DNA of 64,000 nt from Echinicola salinicaeni (GCF_014280965.1 NZ_JACODZ010000009.1:186001-250000); one strand, 5' to 3'. Positions 36,251 to 46,082 are shown, numbered from the stretch's first letter. Numbers and translations: made by a program. Notes: generated by a model not told the origin, from the letters alone.

Positions 36251-39200
36251 TTAATGAATGATCAACCTCTTAGTAATGGCCAAACTGTCACTTTGGATCT
36301 TAACGATAAATACGCCTTTTGTAAACAATGATGTACTGAAGCTATAGGTTTGGTTCAATGTTCCAGGATAAATAACATCATGTACTACTTGGCCCGAAGA
36401 GGCAATTACCTGTATCTGTACATCCTCAAAGTCTTCTAAATTAAAGACAATATTGAAGATATCAGTGGCTGGATTAGGATAGACCACTGCATTGCCGTTC
36501 CCAGGATTTACTGGATCAGGATTATTGGAAAGGAAGAATTCTATATTGTCTAAATAAACAGGATTGGCGTTTGCCGAACCATTTTCTATTACAAAAGCCA
36601 AACGAATATTATCCATTTCATCACCGGTAAAGGCAGAGAGGTCGATGAACTCTCTTCTAAACTCTTCATCTGAATTAGGATTGATTGGTGTCGTTCCAGT
36701 AATGGTATTGAGTTCTTCACCCATATATTCCGCTAATTCCTGATCGAAATGAACACCACCGTCAGTACTTAGCAGTACCCTCATTCTACTGTTTTCTTTC
36801 ATCGCACTTGCTGCTCTTTCGAAGAAAATACTCGCTTGACGTGTCAGGCTTAGGTCCATTACGGGAGAAGCAATCCAATAAGTACCATTTGTACTTTCAA
36901 TATTCAGTCTAGCAAGGTTATCTCCTTGCTCACCAGTTTGCTTGGAGGTCAACTCCCAGGCATTTTCGCCTATTTCAGGACTGATACTTAACCATGGGGA
37001 AAGTTCCAATGTATTATCAAAATATTGCCTCCAAGGAGCTTCTATACTATCTGCATCTTGTATATAGTACCTTGAAATTGTACTAGTGCTGCTATTGTTT
37101 TGGTCAAAATTTGGAGAACGCAGCGTATAGGTTACTTCATTAAGACCATCTACCAAGGAATTGGGAAGTTCCAATAAGATACTTTCTTCTGGTGCTATAT
37201 TATTACCTTCTGCTATTAATGTCTGTTGTCTAGCACCATTTACCATTCTATCCATTAGGAAAGTATTTACAGGCAATGTACCTGTGTTCGTCAACCTGAG
37301 GACTTCCATTTCTTGTGAACCATCTGTAATAGGTGAGGGGCTGACCACTTCTTCCAATGTTAAGTTATACTTAAACTCCTCAGAAGGTCTGATGCGGATG
37401 TTCTTGATAAATAGATTATTGCCGTAACCATTAATACCAATAAATGCAATCCTAATGTTTCCAAGTTCAGCATATTCACTGAGGTTGACTACTTCGGTCC
37501 TGAACTCAGATTGTTCGCTGGGAACATAACTGTTTTCATTTTCATCAGCAGTAATAAGACTATCCTGGGTCTTGGAATAGGGTGGGTTCAAAAGGTCAAA
37601 GCTATTCCCACAATCCGTGGAAATCCCTATAATCAAGGCATCATCTAAACCATCTTGAGGATAAGGAGCATAAGCCATTTCAAAGACTAATTGGGCATTG
37701 GGATAATTACTTAAATTAATTTGCGGAGAAATAAGGAAATCTTGCTTCCCTGCTGCATCATAATTATAGAAGTTGATGCCAATGGCATCTTCTATATTCC
37801 CATCAATATTAAGTGTTTCTTGGGCCCAAGTTATGCCTCCATCTTCATTTTTTACTGTCCATAAATTATCAAAATCATCTGCTTGATATTTATAAGGCAG
37901 GCTAAGTTCTGCCTGTAGTGTAGGAGAAGAAGATAGTCTGTTATTGGCTATATTATCATCTTCACCACCATTGACCGTCAGGATTTCAATCTCAAAATTG
38001 TTTTCACTTAATGGTAAATTCAGACTTGCAAATTCAAGATTGATAGATTCGCCCTGACTTAATGATAGATTAAAGCTTTTTTGCTCAATTACCTGACCAT
38101 TCAATCGAATCATCAATTCAGCACTGTTCACTGGGTTAATTCCCGAATTAAATACGCTCACTTCTGGAGTTAAACTAGCTGAACAGATATAATTTTGAGG
38201 AGTGATGATTTGCTCGACAGCAAGATCTGTTGGGAAAATTACAGGTTCTTGGGTTGCTCTGCCATTAACCAAATTCACCCTTCTAGGGCTATTTGCCAAG
38301 ACTACATTCATTCTTTCCAACTGCCCTTCTGTGAAAATGTTCATACAACGGTCTGGCGTGTAGTCCATATAATTTTCAATCATATCCCTGGAGCCACATG
38401 TTACTCTTGGGCTAGATTGGCAATTATTATTACTGGAACTTTGGTCTGGAGTATCTAGCACATAATCATCCACATCGCAACCTCCATCGCCCCAAACATG
38501 TCTCAAACCCAAATAATGTCCAATTTCATGGGTGGCTGTTCTCCCTAAGGAACCGGAGGAAGCATTTCCGCCTGTTCCAAAGTAACGATAATCTATGGTC
38601 GTTCCATCCGTTTCGTTGGAGCTTGGTGAAAAATTAAGACCATCTAAATCCGAAATAGGAAAGGATGAATAACCTATATAAGGACTTTGAAGTGTTACCA
38701 CCCATAGGTTTAGGTACTCGTTTGAATCCCAGTAGGATAACTGACTGATTAAATTAGCGTCGGCTTGGGTATAGGTCGATTTCGTTCCTTGAACCCTATT
38801 AATTCCATCCGTGGGAAGGCCCTTGGGGTCTTGCTTGGCCAGCACAAACTCGATATAAGTATCTGCTGCTACATCTAAAAATTCAGCAGGTGTGTTGGAG
38901 GCATCATCATTTAACCTTCTAAAATCCTTGTTTAGGATATCTATCTGTGCCAAAATCTGGGAATCAGGAATATTCGCTCCTTCGCCAATCGTTTCCCCGT
39001 TATGAATGACGTGGACCACTACTGGTATTTTTCTAACCTCTGTGGCAGCTGATCTAAGCTGAGGCTGAAGTTTTCTAGTTTGGATCTTGTCTGACATCCA
39101 AGCTTCAAAGTAATCCTTCGAACCAAATAAACCTAAGGCTTCTTCTTGCTTAGCTTCCAAATATCCAGCTGCACACTTTTCTGGTCTATCTTGACTTGTA

Positions 39201-39313
39201 CTTTCGGAATGAAATATATTTGCCTGTATGCTTTGAGCGAGTACTGGTGAGAGTTCAAAAAACAAAAAGGATAAGACCAACTTTATCCTCAAAATTAGCA
39301 TTATCCTCTTCAT
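36251..39313 (-). CDS. T9SS-exported M43 (pappalysin/cytophagalysin-type) metalloprotease
   Basis: This 1020-residue secreted protein has a signal peptide ending near SPVLAQ. An M43 catalytic domain covers about residues 90-350: IPVVVHVIHNG, the zinc site HEIGHYLGLRH with the first His at residue 262, GCDVDDYVLDTPDQ and the Met-turn NYMDYTPDRC. Beta-rich domains follow (about 360-930), two of them MAM/jelly-roll-like. A C-terminal type A sorting signal begins near 945 (VVYPNPATDIFNI, GVFIVKIQ, TKRLIIH). It would be an extracellular protease secreted by the type IX system. It stands alone, 28 bp upstream of the end of nifU-like gene on the same strand. Confidence 0.93.
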   Translation of the reverse strand: MKRIMLILRIKLVLSFLFFELSPVLAQSIQANIFHSESTSQDRPEKCAAGYLEAKQEEALGLFGSKDYFEAWMSDKIQTRKLQPQLRSAATEVRKIPVVVHVIHNGETIGEGANIPDSQILAQIDILNKDFRRLNDDASNTPAEFLDVAADTYIEFVLAKQDPKGLPTDGINRVQGTKSTYTQADANLISQLSYWDSNEYLNLWVVTLQSPYIGYSSFPISDLDGLNFSPSSNETDGTTIDYRYFGTGGNASSGSLGRTATHEIGHYLGLRHVWGDGGCDVDDYVLDTPDQSSSNNNCQSSPRVTCGSRDMIENYMDYTPDRCMNIFTEGQLERMNVVLANSPRRVNLVNGRATQEPVIFPTDLAVEQIITPQNYICSASLTPEVSVFNSGINPVNSAELMIRLNGQVIEQKSFNLSLSQGESINLEFASLNLPLSENNFEIEILTVNGGEDDNIANNRLSSSPTLQAELSLPYKYQADDFDNLWTVKNEDGGITWAQETLNIDGNIEDAIGINFYNYDAAGKQDFLISPQINLSNYPNAQLVFEMAYAPYPQDGLDDALIIGISTDCGNSFDLLNPPYSKTQDSLITADENENSYVPSEQSEFRTEVVNLSEYAELGNIRIAFIGINGYGNNLFIKNIRIRPSEEFKYNLTLEEVVSPSPITDGSQEMEVLRLTNTGTLPVNTFLMDRMVNGARQQTLIAEGNNIAPEESILLELPNSLVDGLNEVTYTLRSPNFDQNNSSTSTISRYYIQDADSIEAPWRQYFDNTLELSPWLSISPEIGENAWELTSKQTGEQGDNLARLNIESTNGTYWIASPVMDLSLTRQASIFFERAASAMKENSRMRVLLSTDGGVHFDQELAEYMGEELNTITGTTPINPNSDEEFRREFIDLSAFTGDEMDNIRLAFVIENGSANANPVYLDNIEFFLSNNPDPVNPGNGNAVVYPNPATDIFNIVFNLEDFEDVQIQVIASSGQVVHDVIYPGTLNQTYSFSTSLFTKGVFIVKIQSDSLAITKRLIIH

Positions 39314-39341
39314 TAATTACTTCTTAAAAACAGGTAATTGA

Positions 39342-39593
39342 TTATTCAGCTACTGAAATATTGATGGCTTCAACTCGATTAATTTCTGGAATGGCTTTTT
39401 TTACGGCCTCTTCTACACCAGCCTTAAGTGTCATCGTTGACATCGGGCAAGAACTACAAGTTCCAGTTAATTCAAGTTGTAATACCATTTCCTCAGTTAG
39501 GTCTACAATCTTCACATTACCTCCATCTGCTTCTAAATAGGGGCGAATTGTATCCAACGCCGTCTCTATTTTTCCAATTAATTCAGTATCCAT
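39342..39593 (-). CDS. NifU-like C-terminal domain Fe-S scaffold protein
   Basis: This 83-residue cytoplasmic protein has the NifU C-terminal domain (Nfu type), with IRPYLEADGGNVKIVDL and the cluster-binding CxxC in TGTCSSCPMSTMTL (Cys 46 and Cys 49). It probably holds or transfers a [4Fe-4S] cluster. It lies 9 bp downstream of the Mrp-type ATPase gene, another Fe-S carrier, so the two form a small Fe-S operon. Confidence 0.94.
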   Translation of the reverse strand: MDTELIGKIETALDTIRPYLEADGGNVKIVDLTEEMVLQLELTGTCSSCPMSTMTLKAGVEEAVKKAIPEINRVEAINISVAE

Positions 39594-39602
39594 TTCTTTT
39601 TA

Positions 39603-40697
39603 TTAGGTATTAACCTTTACAACCTTGGTTTTGTTTTTGTCTGCATTTCTGATGGCCACTTGCCTTGCCAGTGATTCAGCCAAGTCTGAAAAGGCTTCTT
39701 TTGTAAGTCCTTCTTTCAGCACTGCTGGATATCCACTGTCTCCACTTTCTCTAATTCCTTGAACAATAGGTATTTCACCTAAGAATGGAACTTCAAACTT
39801 TTTGGCTAGTCTTTGACCACCTTCTTTACCAAATATATAGTATTTATTATCCGGTAATTCTTCAGGTGTAAAATAAGCCATATTTTCCACAACACCTAAA
39901 ACGGGTACATTTATTTGTGGCTGCTTGAACATGGAAAGACCTTTGGTAGCATCAGCCAAGGCCACTTTTTGTGGTGTAGTTATGATTACGGCTCCAGTCA
40001 CAGGTACTGTTTGTACCATTGTCAAGTGGATATCAGAAGTGCCCGGAGGTAAGTCTATCAATAAATAATCCAACTCTCCCCATTCTACATCACTGATGAA
40101 TTGCTTCAAAGCAGAACTTGCCATTGGTCCTCTCCAGATGACAGCACTGTCTGCTGGGGTCAAGAAACCTATGGACATTAATTTCACACCGTATTGTTCA
40201 ATAGGAATGATGATATTTTTACCATCTTCCTGTTTAACTGCTGGCTGTTCAGCTTCTACATTGAACATAGTAGGGATAGAAGGGCCTGAAATATCTGCGT
40301 CTACCAGTCCTACTTTTGCACCAGTGGCAGCCAAGGCTACTGCAAGATTTGAAGAACAGGTAGATTTACCCACCCCTCCTTTACCAGAGGCAATGGCAAT
40401 AATATTTTTTACTCTCGGAAGAAGCGGAGCATTGTCACGTACCGTGGTAACATTGGAAGTCATGGTAATGTCCAATTCAAGCTCAGATCCGAATTCCTTT
40501 TCCAGTGCTTCTTCACAATTGTTTTTGATCAGTTCCTTTAGTGGGCAGGCAGGAGTCGTCAGTACGACTTTAAAACTTAATTTATTGCCTTCCGCCACTA
40601 CATCCTGGATCATCCCCAAGGTCACAAGATCCTTTTTAAGATCTGGATCTTCAACTGTGGAGAGTGCTTTAAGTACCTTTTCTTTACTTATAATCAT
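39603..40697 (-). CDS. Mrp/NBP35-family ATP-binding Fe-S carrier
   Basis: This 364-residue cytoplasmic P-loop protein has an N-terminal MIP18 (DUF59) domain of about 80 residues (LKALSTVEDPDLKKDLVTLG, TTPACPLKELI) and then the Mrp ATPase with the deviant Walker A SGKGGVGKST (Gly 105 to Ser 112). VDADISGPSIPTMF, VIWRGPMASSALKQFI and YLLIDLPPGTSDIHLT follow. The CxxC near the C-terminus of many Mrp proteins is absent: VENMAYFTPEEL is found where ENMSYF-C-x-x-C is common. It probably assembles or moves Fe-S clusters together with the NifU-like protein encoded downstream. It diverges from dnaG. Confidence 0.94.
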   Translation of the reverse strand: MIISKEKVLKALSTVEDPDLKKDLVTLGMIQDVVAEGNKLSFKVVLTTPACPLKELIKNNCEEALEKEFGSELELDITMTSNVTTVRDNAPLLPRVKNIIAIASGKGGVGKSTCSSNLAVALAATGAKVGLVDADISGPSIPTMFNVEAEQPAVKQEDGKNIIIPIEQYGVKLMSIGFLTPADSAVIWRGPMASSALKQFISDVEWGELDYLLIDLPPGTSDIHLTMVQTVPVTGAVIITTPQKVALADATKGLSMFKQPQINVPVLGVVENMAYFTPEELPDNKYYIFGKEGGQRLAKKFEVPFLGEIPIVQGIRESGDSGYPAVLKEGLTKEAFSDLAESLARQVAIRNADKNKTKVVKVNT

Positions 40698-40906
40698 TCG
40701 GGAATGTAAATTTTGCGCAATTTAAAGTTTAATAATGCTATTTAAAAACTGTTATCCAGAATATCTGGTTCTTTATGGAGATTATTAATAAATTCCATTA
40801 ATTATATGGAATAAATTTCACTTCTATTGTAGCTATAACTCTTGGTTTTAAAGAATAGTTTCTGCAGGAGTGGCTTTCCTGCTCTGTTTGTTTCACAATA
40901 CTTTTC

Positions 40907-40914
40907 TATCTTTG
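40907..40914 (+). promoter_or_regulatory. -7 box of the dnaG promoter
   Basis: TATCTTTG matches the Bacteroidota -7 consensus exactly and lies 19 bp before the dnaG ATG. A TTTG at 40887-40890 could be the -33 element, but its 16-bp spacing is short. The leader would be very short. Confidence 0.55.
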
Positions 40915-40933
40915 AGCATATTCTCCATTCAGC

Positions 40934-42907
40934 ATGTCATTAAGTAAAATTACAACAGAAAAAGTCAAAGACAGGGCCGATATTGAAGAGGTGGTCAATG
41001 ACTATGTACCCTTAAAAAAGAAAGGTCAAAACCTTTGGGCCTGCTGTCCATTTCATAATGAGAAATCCCCTTCTTTTTCGGTTTCCCCAGCTAAGCAAAT
41101 TTATAAGTGCTTTGGTTGTGGCGCTTCCGGGGATTCCATTCAATTTGTTATGGATGTGGAAGGCATTGGCTTTAATGAAGCCATTCGGCAACTTGCTCAA
41201 AAATATGGAATCGAAATAGAGGAGGAAAAGGCAGCCACTCCGGAGGAAGTTCAGGCCTATAATGAAAGAGAAAGCCTTTATATCGCGCAATCCTTTGCCC
41301 GCGATTTGTTTTCCGAGAATTTACTTGAAAGCGATGAAGGCAAGTCTATAGGTTTAAGCTACTTTAAAGAAAGAGGCTTTAATCTTTCTATCATTGAAAA
41401 ATTCGACCTAGGTTATGCCATGGACAGCTGGGATTACCTTCATAAATCAGCGCTAAAGGCAGGACATTCTGAGGATATATTATTAAAAGGAGGCTTAATT
41501 CTCCAAAAGGAAGGTGATCCCAACAGAAAGTATGATCGCTTCCGTGGCAGGGTAGTGTTTACCATACACAACCTTGCTGGAAAGCCTATAGGTTTTGGCG
41601 CTAGAATCCTTACCAACGATAAGAAGCAGCCAAAATATATCAACTCACCTGAAACGGCCATATACCATAAAAGTGATGTGTTATATGGGATGTATCAGGC
41701 CAAGCAGTCTATCAGAAATGAGGATAATTGTTATTTGGTTGAAGGCTACACAGATGTTATTTCCCTCCATCTTTCAGGGATACAAAATGTAGTGGCTTCT
41801 TCTGGTACATCCTTGACAGAAAACCAGATCAAACTGATCAAGCGTTTTACAGACAATGTAACCGTACTCTATGATGGTGATGCCGCTGGTATCAAGGCCT
41901 CACTCCGTGGTATTGATATGCTATTGGAAGGTGGATTGAATGTCAAGGCCGTGGTGTTTCCTGATGGTGATGATCCTGATAGTTATAGCCGAAAGGTGGG
42001 CTCTGAAGCCTTTCAGCAATACCTCCATGAACATGCAAGGGATTTTATAGCCTTCAAAATTGATCTTTATAAGGAAGAGGCGGCCCATGATCCCATCAAA
42101 AGGGCGGATACAGTTCGACAGGTTGTACAGAGTGTGGCCAAAATTCCTGATCCAATAATCAGGTCGGTATATGTGAAGGAGTCTGCTCGTCTGCTGCAGA
42201 TGGAAGAGGAGATCGTCTTAGCTGAACTGAATAAAATATTACTTAAAGGCCAAAAGGATTCCTATTTCAAAGCTAAGGGTCAAGCGGGGCCTCCTGAAGA
42301 ACCTCCTGTGGACTTCATGGCGCCCGATACACCTTTTGAAACTTTTTTACCGGAGGAGAAGCCCAAGACTTCTATAAAAGATTCATTAGCGCTTCAGGAA
42401 CGCGAAATGATTAGGCTTTTGGTCAGCTATGGCTTTGAGAAGATCACCGAGGAACTCCATGTATGTGAGTACCTATTTGAAGAAACTGGTGACCTGGAAT
42501 TTGAAACGCCTATTTACAGGAAAATCTTTGTGGAATATAAAAGAGCATTGAAGAAAGGCGTTTTACCCAATCCTGATTATTTTATCAGGTTAGATGATGG
42601 TGAAGTAAAAACAGAGGTGATCAATATGATTTCCCAAAGGCATGAGATGTCAGATAACTGGCAGCAAAAGCACATGATCTATACCAATAGGGAAGGGGAT
42701 AATCTGCCTAAGACTACTTTTAATGAAATCCACCGATTAAAGAGAAGGGTCTTGGAAAAAATGGTGGATGAAACTATACAAAAAATTAAAGTAGCAGAAG
42801 AAAAAGGAGAGGTGGATGAAGTATCAGATTTTCAGATGGTTCTAATGGCCTTGAATGAATCTCTCCGTGAAATCAATAAGCAATTGGGAACAGTAAAGTC
42901 CAGGTAG
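40934..42907 (+). CDS. dnaG: DNA primase
   Basis: This 657-residue enzyme makes RNA primers at the replication fork. The N-terminal zinc ribbon uses Cys 38, His 41, Cys 59 and Cys 62 (CCPFHNEKSPSFSVSPAKQ, then KCFGCGASGD). The RNA polymerase core (YFKERGFN, DRFRGRVVFTIHNLAGKPIG) precedes the TOPRIM region, with the conserved Glu in YLVEGYTDVISLH and the DGD of VLYDGDAAGIKAS, and then FPDGDDPDSY. A longer C-terminal helical region would bind the DnaB helicase. Length is normal. It is divergent from the mrp gene. Confidence 0.97.
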   Translation: MSLSKITTEKVKDRADIEEVVNDYVPLKKKGQNLWACCPFHNEKSPSFSVSPAKQIYKCFGCGASGDSIQFVMDVEGIGFNEAIRQLAQKYGIEIEEEKAATPEEVQAYNERESLYIAQSFARDLFSENLLESDEGKSIGLSYFKERGFNLSIIEKFDLGYAMDSWDYLHKSALKAGHSEDILLKGGLILQKEGDPNRKYDRFRGRVVFTIHNLAGKPIGFGARILTNDKKQPKYINSPETAIYHKSDVLYGMYQAKQSIRNEDNCYLVEGYTDVISLHLSGIQNVVASSGTSLTENQIKLIKRFTDNVTVLYDGDAAGIKASLRGIDMLLEGGLNVKAVVFPDGDDPDSYSRKVGSEAFQQYLHEHARDFIAFKIDLYKEEAAHDPIKRADTVRQVVQSVAKIPDPIIRSVYVKESARLLQMEEEIVLAELNKILLKGQKDSYFKAKGQAGPPEEPPVDFMAPDTPFETFLPEEKPKTSIKDSLALQEREMIRLLVSYGFEKITEELHVCEYLFEETGDLEFETPIYRKIFVEYKRALKKGVLPNPDYFIRLDDGEVKTEVINMISQRHEMSDNWQQKHMIYTNREGDNLPKTTFNEIHRLKRRVLEKMVDETIQKIKVAEEKGEVDEVSDFQMVLMALNESLREINKQLGTVKSR

Positions 42908-42952
42908 TCCAAACTAAATAAAGGCTTTCTCGGTTTTAGACAATAAAGGATG

Positions 42953-42960
42953 TATTTTTG
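42953..42960 (+). promoter_or_regulatory. -7 box of the ribBA promoter
   Basis: TATTTTTG fits TAnnTTTG and lies 29 bp before the ribBA start codon, inside a small dyad (GGATG and CATCC around it). No FMN riboswitch-like sequence was recognised in the 82-bp gap. Confidence 0.45.
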
Positions 42961-42989
42961 CATCCAAATTGACCATTTAATAAAATAAT

Positions 42990-44225
42990 ATGGCTGAAGA
43001 ATTAAAATTAGATTCCATCGAAGAAGCAATTGAAGCAATAAGGGAAGGTGAAGTGGTTATTGTGGTGGATGATGAAGATAGAGAGAATGAAGGGGATTTT
43101 GTATGTGCTGCGGAAAAGGTTACTCCCGAAATAATTAATTTTATGGCTACTCACGGTAGAGGCCTGATTTGCGCACCCATCATAGAAGATAGATGTGAAG
43201 AGCTTGGATTAGAATTGATGGTAGGTAGAAATACTGCCGCTTATGAAACCCCATTTACTGTTTCAGTTGATTTGATTGGTCACGGTTGTACAACAGGTAT
43301 TTCAGCAAGTGACCGTGCCAAAACCATAAAGGCGCTTTTGGATGATGATATTCATCCTGATGAGTTAGGCAAGCCAGGCCATATTTTCCCACTTAAGGCT
43401 AAAAGAGGAGGCGTATTAAGAAGGACTGGCCATACTGAAGCAGCAATTGATTTAGCCAGATTGGCTGGATTATATCCTGCTGGTGTATTGGTTGAAATTA
43501 TGAATGAGGATGGTACCATGGCCAGGGTACCTGATTTGATGGAAGTAGCCAAGAAGTTCAATCTTAAGTTTGTAAGCATTAAGGACCTGATTGCCTATAG
43601 ACTTAAAAATGAATCCTTGATCAAAAGAGAAATAGGGGTAGAAATGCCTACTGAGTGGGGTAATTTTGACTTGATTGCTTATAAGCAGACCAATACCGAC
43701 GAAACCCATATGGCCTTGGTAAAAGGTGAATGGAAAGAAGGAGAACCCATCTTAGTAAGAGTGCACTCTTCCTGTGTAACTGGAGATATATTTGGTTCTT
43801 GTAGATGCGACTGTGGTCCTCAATTGCACAGTGCCATGGAAATGGTAGATAAAGCAGGTAAAGGTGTAGTCCTTTATATGAACCAAGAAGGACGAGGTAT
43901 AGGCTTGATCAATAAGCTTAAGGCCTATAAATTACAGGAAGAAGGGATGGATACTGTTCAGGCGAACCTTGCTTTAGGATTCCCAATGGATAAGAGAGAT
44001 TATGGTGTAGGGGCGCAAATCCTCAGGGATCTTGGTGTCTCCAAGATTAAGCTTTTGACTAATAATCCTACTAAAAGAGCAGGTCTTTTGGGTTATGGCT
44101 TAGAAATTGTGGATACGGTAGCATTAGAAATAAGTCCCAATGCCCATAATGAGCGCTATCTCACCACGAAGCGAGATAAAATGGGACATCAGATTTTGAA
44201 AAAGCAAATCAACAAATTGAAATAA
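42990..44225 (+). CDS. ribBA: Bifunctional DHBP synthase / GTP cyclohydrolase II
   Basis: This 411-residue cytoplasmic enzyme catalyses two entry steps of riboflavin synthesis. The RibB domain (about residues 1-205) shows [49 protein letters not shown] and [17 protein letters not shown]. The RibA domain (about 206-400) shows the zinc site [19 protein letters not shown] with three Cys, then [16 protein letters not shown] and [16 protein letters not shown]. Both sets of active-site residues appear intact. A strong terminator follows 8 bp after the stop. Confidence 0.97.
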   Translation: MAEELKLDSIEEAIEAIREGEVVIVVDDEDRENEGDFVCAAEKVTPEIINFMATHGRGLICAPIIEDRCEELGLELMVGRNTAAYETPFTVSVDLIGHGCTTGISASDRAKTIKALLDDDIHPDELGKPGHIFPLKAKRGGVLRRTGHTEAAIDLARLAGLYPAGVLVEIMNEDGTMARVPDLMEVAKKFNLKFVSIKDLIAYRLKNESLIKREIGVEMPTEWGNFDLIAYKQTNTDETHMALVKGEWKEGEPILVRVHSSCVTGDIFGSCRCDCGPQLHSAMEMVDKAGKGVVLYMNQEGRGIGLINKLKAYKLQEEGMDTVQANLALGFPMDKRDYGVGAQILRDLGVSKIKLLTNNPTKRAGLLGYGLEIVDTVALEISPNAHNERYLTTKRDKMGHQILKKQINKLK

Positions 44226-44232
44226 TCGAAGA

Positions 44233-44259
44233 AGCTCTGATAAAATCAGGGCTTTTTTT
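44233..44259 (+). terminator. Terminator of ribBA
   Basis: A 9-bp stem, AGCTCTGAT (44233-44241) with ATCAGGGCT (44245-44253, one T-G pair), has a 3-nt loop and seven T residues. Confidence 0.88.
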
Positions 44260-44336
44260 CTGATAAATGGGACGAAATCACTAACTAATCCGTCTTGGTT
44301 TTCGTTATTTTAATATAGATCAAAGCTCAAAATGAC

Positions 44337-44969
44337 ATGAAAAAACTATTCTATATATTGATTTTCGCATTTGCTTTTTCTCAAGTGGCTGTAGGTCAAG
44401 ATTTTCCGTCCGAGATTTGGCATGATGGAAAAGTGGTTTTGGATAATGGAGATGCCTATCAAGGAAAAGTTAAATATGACCTGGATAATAATGTTGTACA
44501 GCTAAGAGGGGAAAGTATTCAAACATTTAGCAGTTCTTCCATAAGCCGATTTGAAATTTTTGATGAATACTATGGAGGGATCAGAACCTTTTACAGTTTG
44601 CCTTATGATGTTAATTCTAATGGCTATGAGGTACCTATTTTCTTTGAATTATTGACCGAAGGAGAAGATATAACTTTGTTATGCAGGGAATTTATTACGA
44701 CAGATAATAGAAATATGGGAATGTATAATATGTATATGTCGCCCATGTACGGAGCACCTATGGGAAGGTCAAACAAACTAGACTTTGATTTTTACTTTTT
44801 TACAGAAGGGGAAATTCAAAAATATAGTCAAAAGAAGAAAGAACTGATGAACTATATGGAAGATCATGAGGATGAAGTTAAATTGTACATGCGCAAAAAC
44901 AGGCTTTCACATGATACTAGGGGAGATCTATTACGAATTACGGCATATTATAATCAATTGAAAGAATAA
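44337..44969 (+). CDS. Secreted protein of unknown function
   Basis: I do not recognise this 210-residue protein. It has a clear signal peptide (KKLFYILIFAFAFSQVAVGQ). The mature part begins with a beta-rich region in which WHDGKVVLDNGDAYQGKVKY and IQTFSSSSISRFEIFDE resemble the small periplasmic proteins of Bacteroidota that describe DNGD...G...Y units. The C-terminal third is charged and helical (IQKYSQKKKELMNYMEDHE). A Met-rich stretch (NMGMYNMYMSPMYGAPMG) is unusual. It has its own upstream gap after the ribBA terminator and is followed by the 176-bp element. Confidence 0.75.
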   Translation: MKKLFYILIFAFAFSQVAVGQDFPSEIWHDGKVVLDNGDAYQGKVKYDLDNNVVQLRGESIQTFSSSSISRFEIFDEYYGGIRTFYSLPYDVNSNGYEVPIFFELLTEGEDITLLCREFITTDNRNMGMYNMYMSPMYGAPMGRSNKLDFDFYFFTEGEIQKYSQKKKELMNYMEDHEDEVKLYMRKNRLSHDTRGDLLRITAYYNQLKE

Positions 44970-44981
44970 AATTTATTTATA

Positions 44982-45157
44982 ATATATGATTATCCGTTTT
45001 AACACCAGTAAACTTATTTCTCACAGCCTGTCCCGATTTATCGGGAGATTCCACGGATCTACACAGATTTAATTTAGTGTTTCTGAGAGATATGTGTTCT
45101 CTTTTTAGGAAATGTTCTGGATGGTAAAACTTACTGGTATAATTGCGGATATACATA
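44982..45157 (+). repeat. 176-bp dispersed intergenic element, copy 2
   Basis: This is the same 176-bp block as 27355-27530, with six substitutions and no indels. In this copy TCCCGA-TTTA-TCGGGA forms a perfect small hairpin, while copy 1 has a mismatch there. It begins 12 bp after the stop of the upstream gene and is followed by a 36-bp palindrome. Confidence 0.85.
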
Positions 45158-45170
45158 ATATAATATAAGT

Positions 45171-45206
45171 ATGAAGAATGATGGATTTAAATCCATCATT
45201 CTTCAT
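45171..45206. terminator. 36-bp perfect palindrome, likely terminator hairpin
   Basis: Arms of 18 bp pair perfectly: ATGAAGAATGATGGATTT with AAATCCATCATTCTTCAT, with no spacer, followed by TTTAGG. It could end the transcript that enters from 44969 or be the hairpin end of the 176-bp element. The T tract is short. Confidence 0.55.
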
Positions 45207-45234
45207 TTTAGGGAGAATATTTTATTTCTTTCCT

Positions 45235-45242
45235 TAAATTTG
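45235..45242 (+). promoter_or_regulatory. Possible -7 box of surE
   Basis: TAAATTTG matches TAnnTTTG and lies 35 bp before the surE ATG. No convincing -33 element was seen. Confidence 0.4.
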
Positions 45243-45277
45243 AACTAATAGCTTAACCTTTTAAATATTATATTTCA

Positions 45278-46057
45278 ATGGCAAAACCCTTGATTTTAGT
45301 TTCCAATGATGATGGTATAACATCTCGTGGAATTAGAGTATTGGTAAATATCATGAAGAAATTGGGAGACGTGGTTGTCGTTGCTCCCGACAGTCCTCAA
45401 TCAGGCATGGGACATGCCATTACCATTGGTAATACACTTCGTTTGGATGAAGAAGAAATTTTTGATGATGTTATGGCTTATAAATCCAGTGGTACTCCAG
45501 CAGACTGTGTGAAGTTGGCCAAGCATTATGTTTTTAATGACAGAAAGCCTGATTTGATCGTTAGTGGAATCAATCATGGTAGTAATACTTCTATCAGCGT
45601 GCTCTATTCAGGCACTATGTCCGCAGCTATTGAGGGTGCGATAGAAGGTTATCCAAGTATCGGTTTTAGCCTTTGCGATTATAGCTCAAAGGCAGACTTC
45701 AGCCATGTGGAAGAATATGTTTATAAAATAGCCAAACAGGTCCTTGATCATGGAATGCCAAAAGGTGTTGCATTGAATGTAAACTTTCCACCAAAGCGTA
45801 ATGAGGAAATTAAGGGAATCAAATTATGCAGGCAAGCCAGAGCAAAATGGCAGGAGGAGTTTGATGAACGCTATGATCCCAATGGAAGAAAATACTTTTG
45901 GATGGCAGGTAACTTTGTAAACTTTGACAGGGGAGAGGATAATGATGAATGGGCCATTGCCAATAATTATGTTTCTGTGGTGCCTTGTCAGTTTGATATG
46001 ACAGCACACCATGCGATTACCCAAATGAATGAAGAATGGGATATTGATATAGAATAG
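45278..46057 (+). CDS. surE: 5'/3'-nucleotidase SurE
   Basis: This 259-residue metal-dependent nucleotidase dephosphorylates nucleoside monophosphates. The metal site begins in ILVSNDDGITSRGIRVL (Asp 11 and Asp 12). Other family segments are VVVAPDSPQSGMGHAIT, SSGTPADCVKLAKH, DLIVSGINHGSNTSISVLYSGTMSAA (cited as two motifs around GINHG and SGTMSAA) and ALNVNFP. Length is normal. It stands alone and ends in a bidirectional terminator shared with the TonB-dependent receptor gene. Confidence 0.96.
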   Translation: MAKPLILVSNDDGITSRGIRVLVNIMKKLGDVVVVAPDSPQSGMGHAITIGNTLRLDEEEIFDDVMAYKSSGTPADCVKLAKHYVFNDRKPDLIVSGINHGSNTSISVLYSGTMSAAIEGAIEGYPSIGFSLCDYSSKADFSHVEEYVYKIAKQVLDHGMPKGVALNVNFPPKRNEEIKGIKLCRQARAKWQEEFDERYDPNGRKYFWMAGNFVNFDRGEDNDEWAIANNYVSVVPCQFDMTAHHAITQMNEEWDIDIE

Positions 46058-46082
46058 GTAAAATTTGATTATGTTTAAATAT

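Larger units (their letters stand above)
44970..45277. other. Intergenic region with the 176-bp element and a palindrome
   Basis: This 308-bp region is filled by the second copy of the 176-bp element, a 36-bp palindrome and a promoter-like box for surE. Nothing else was seen. Confidence 0.6.
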
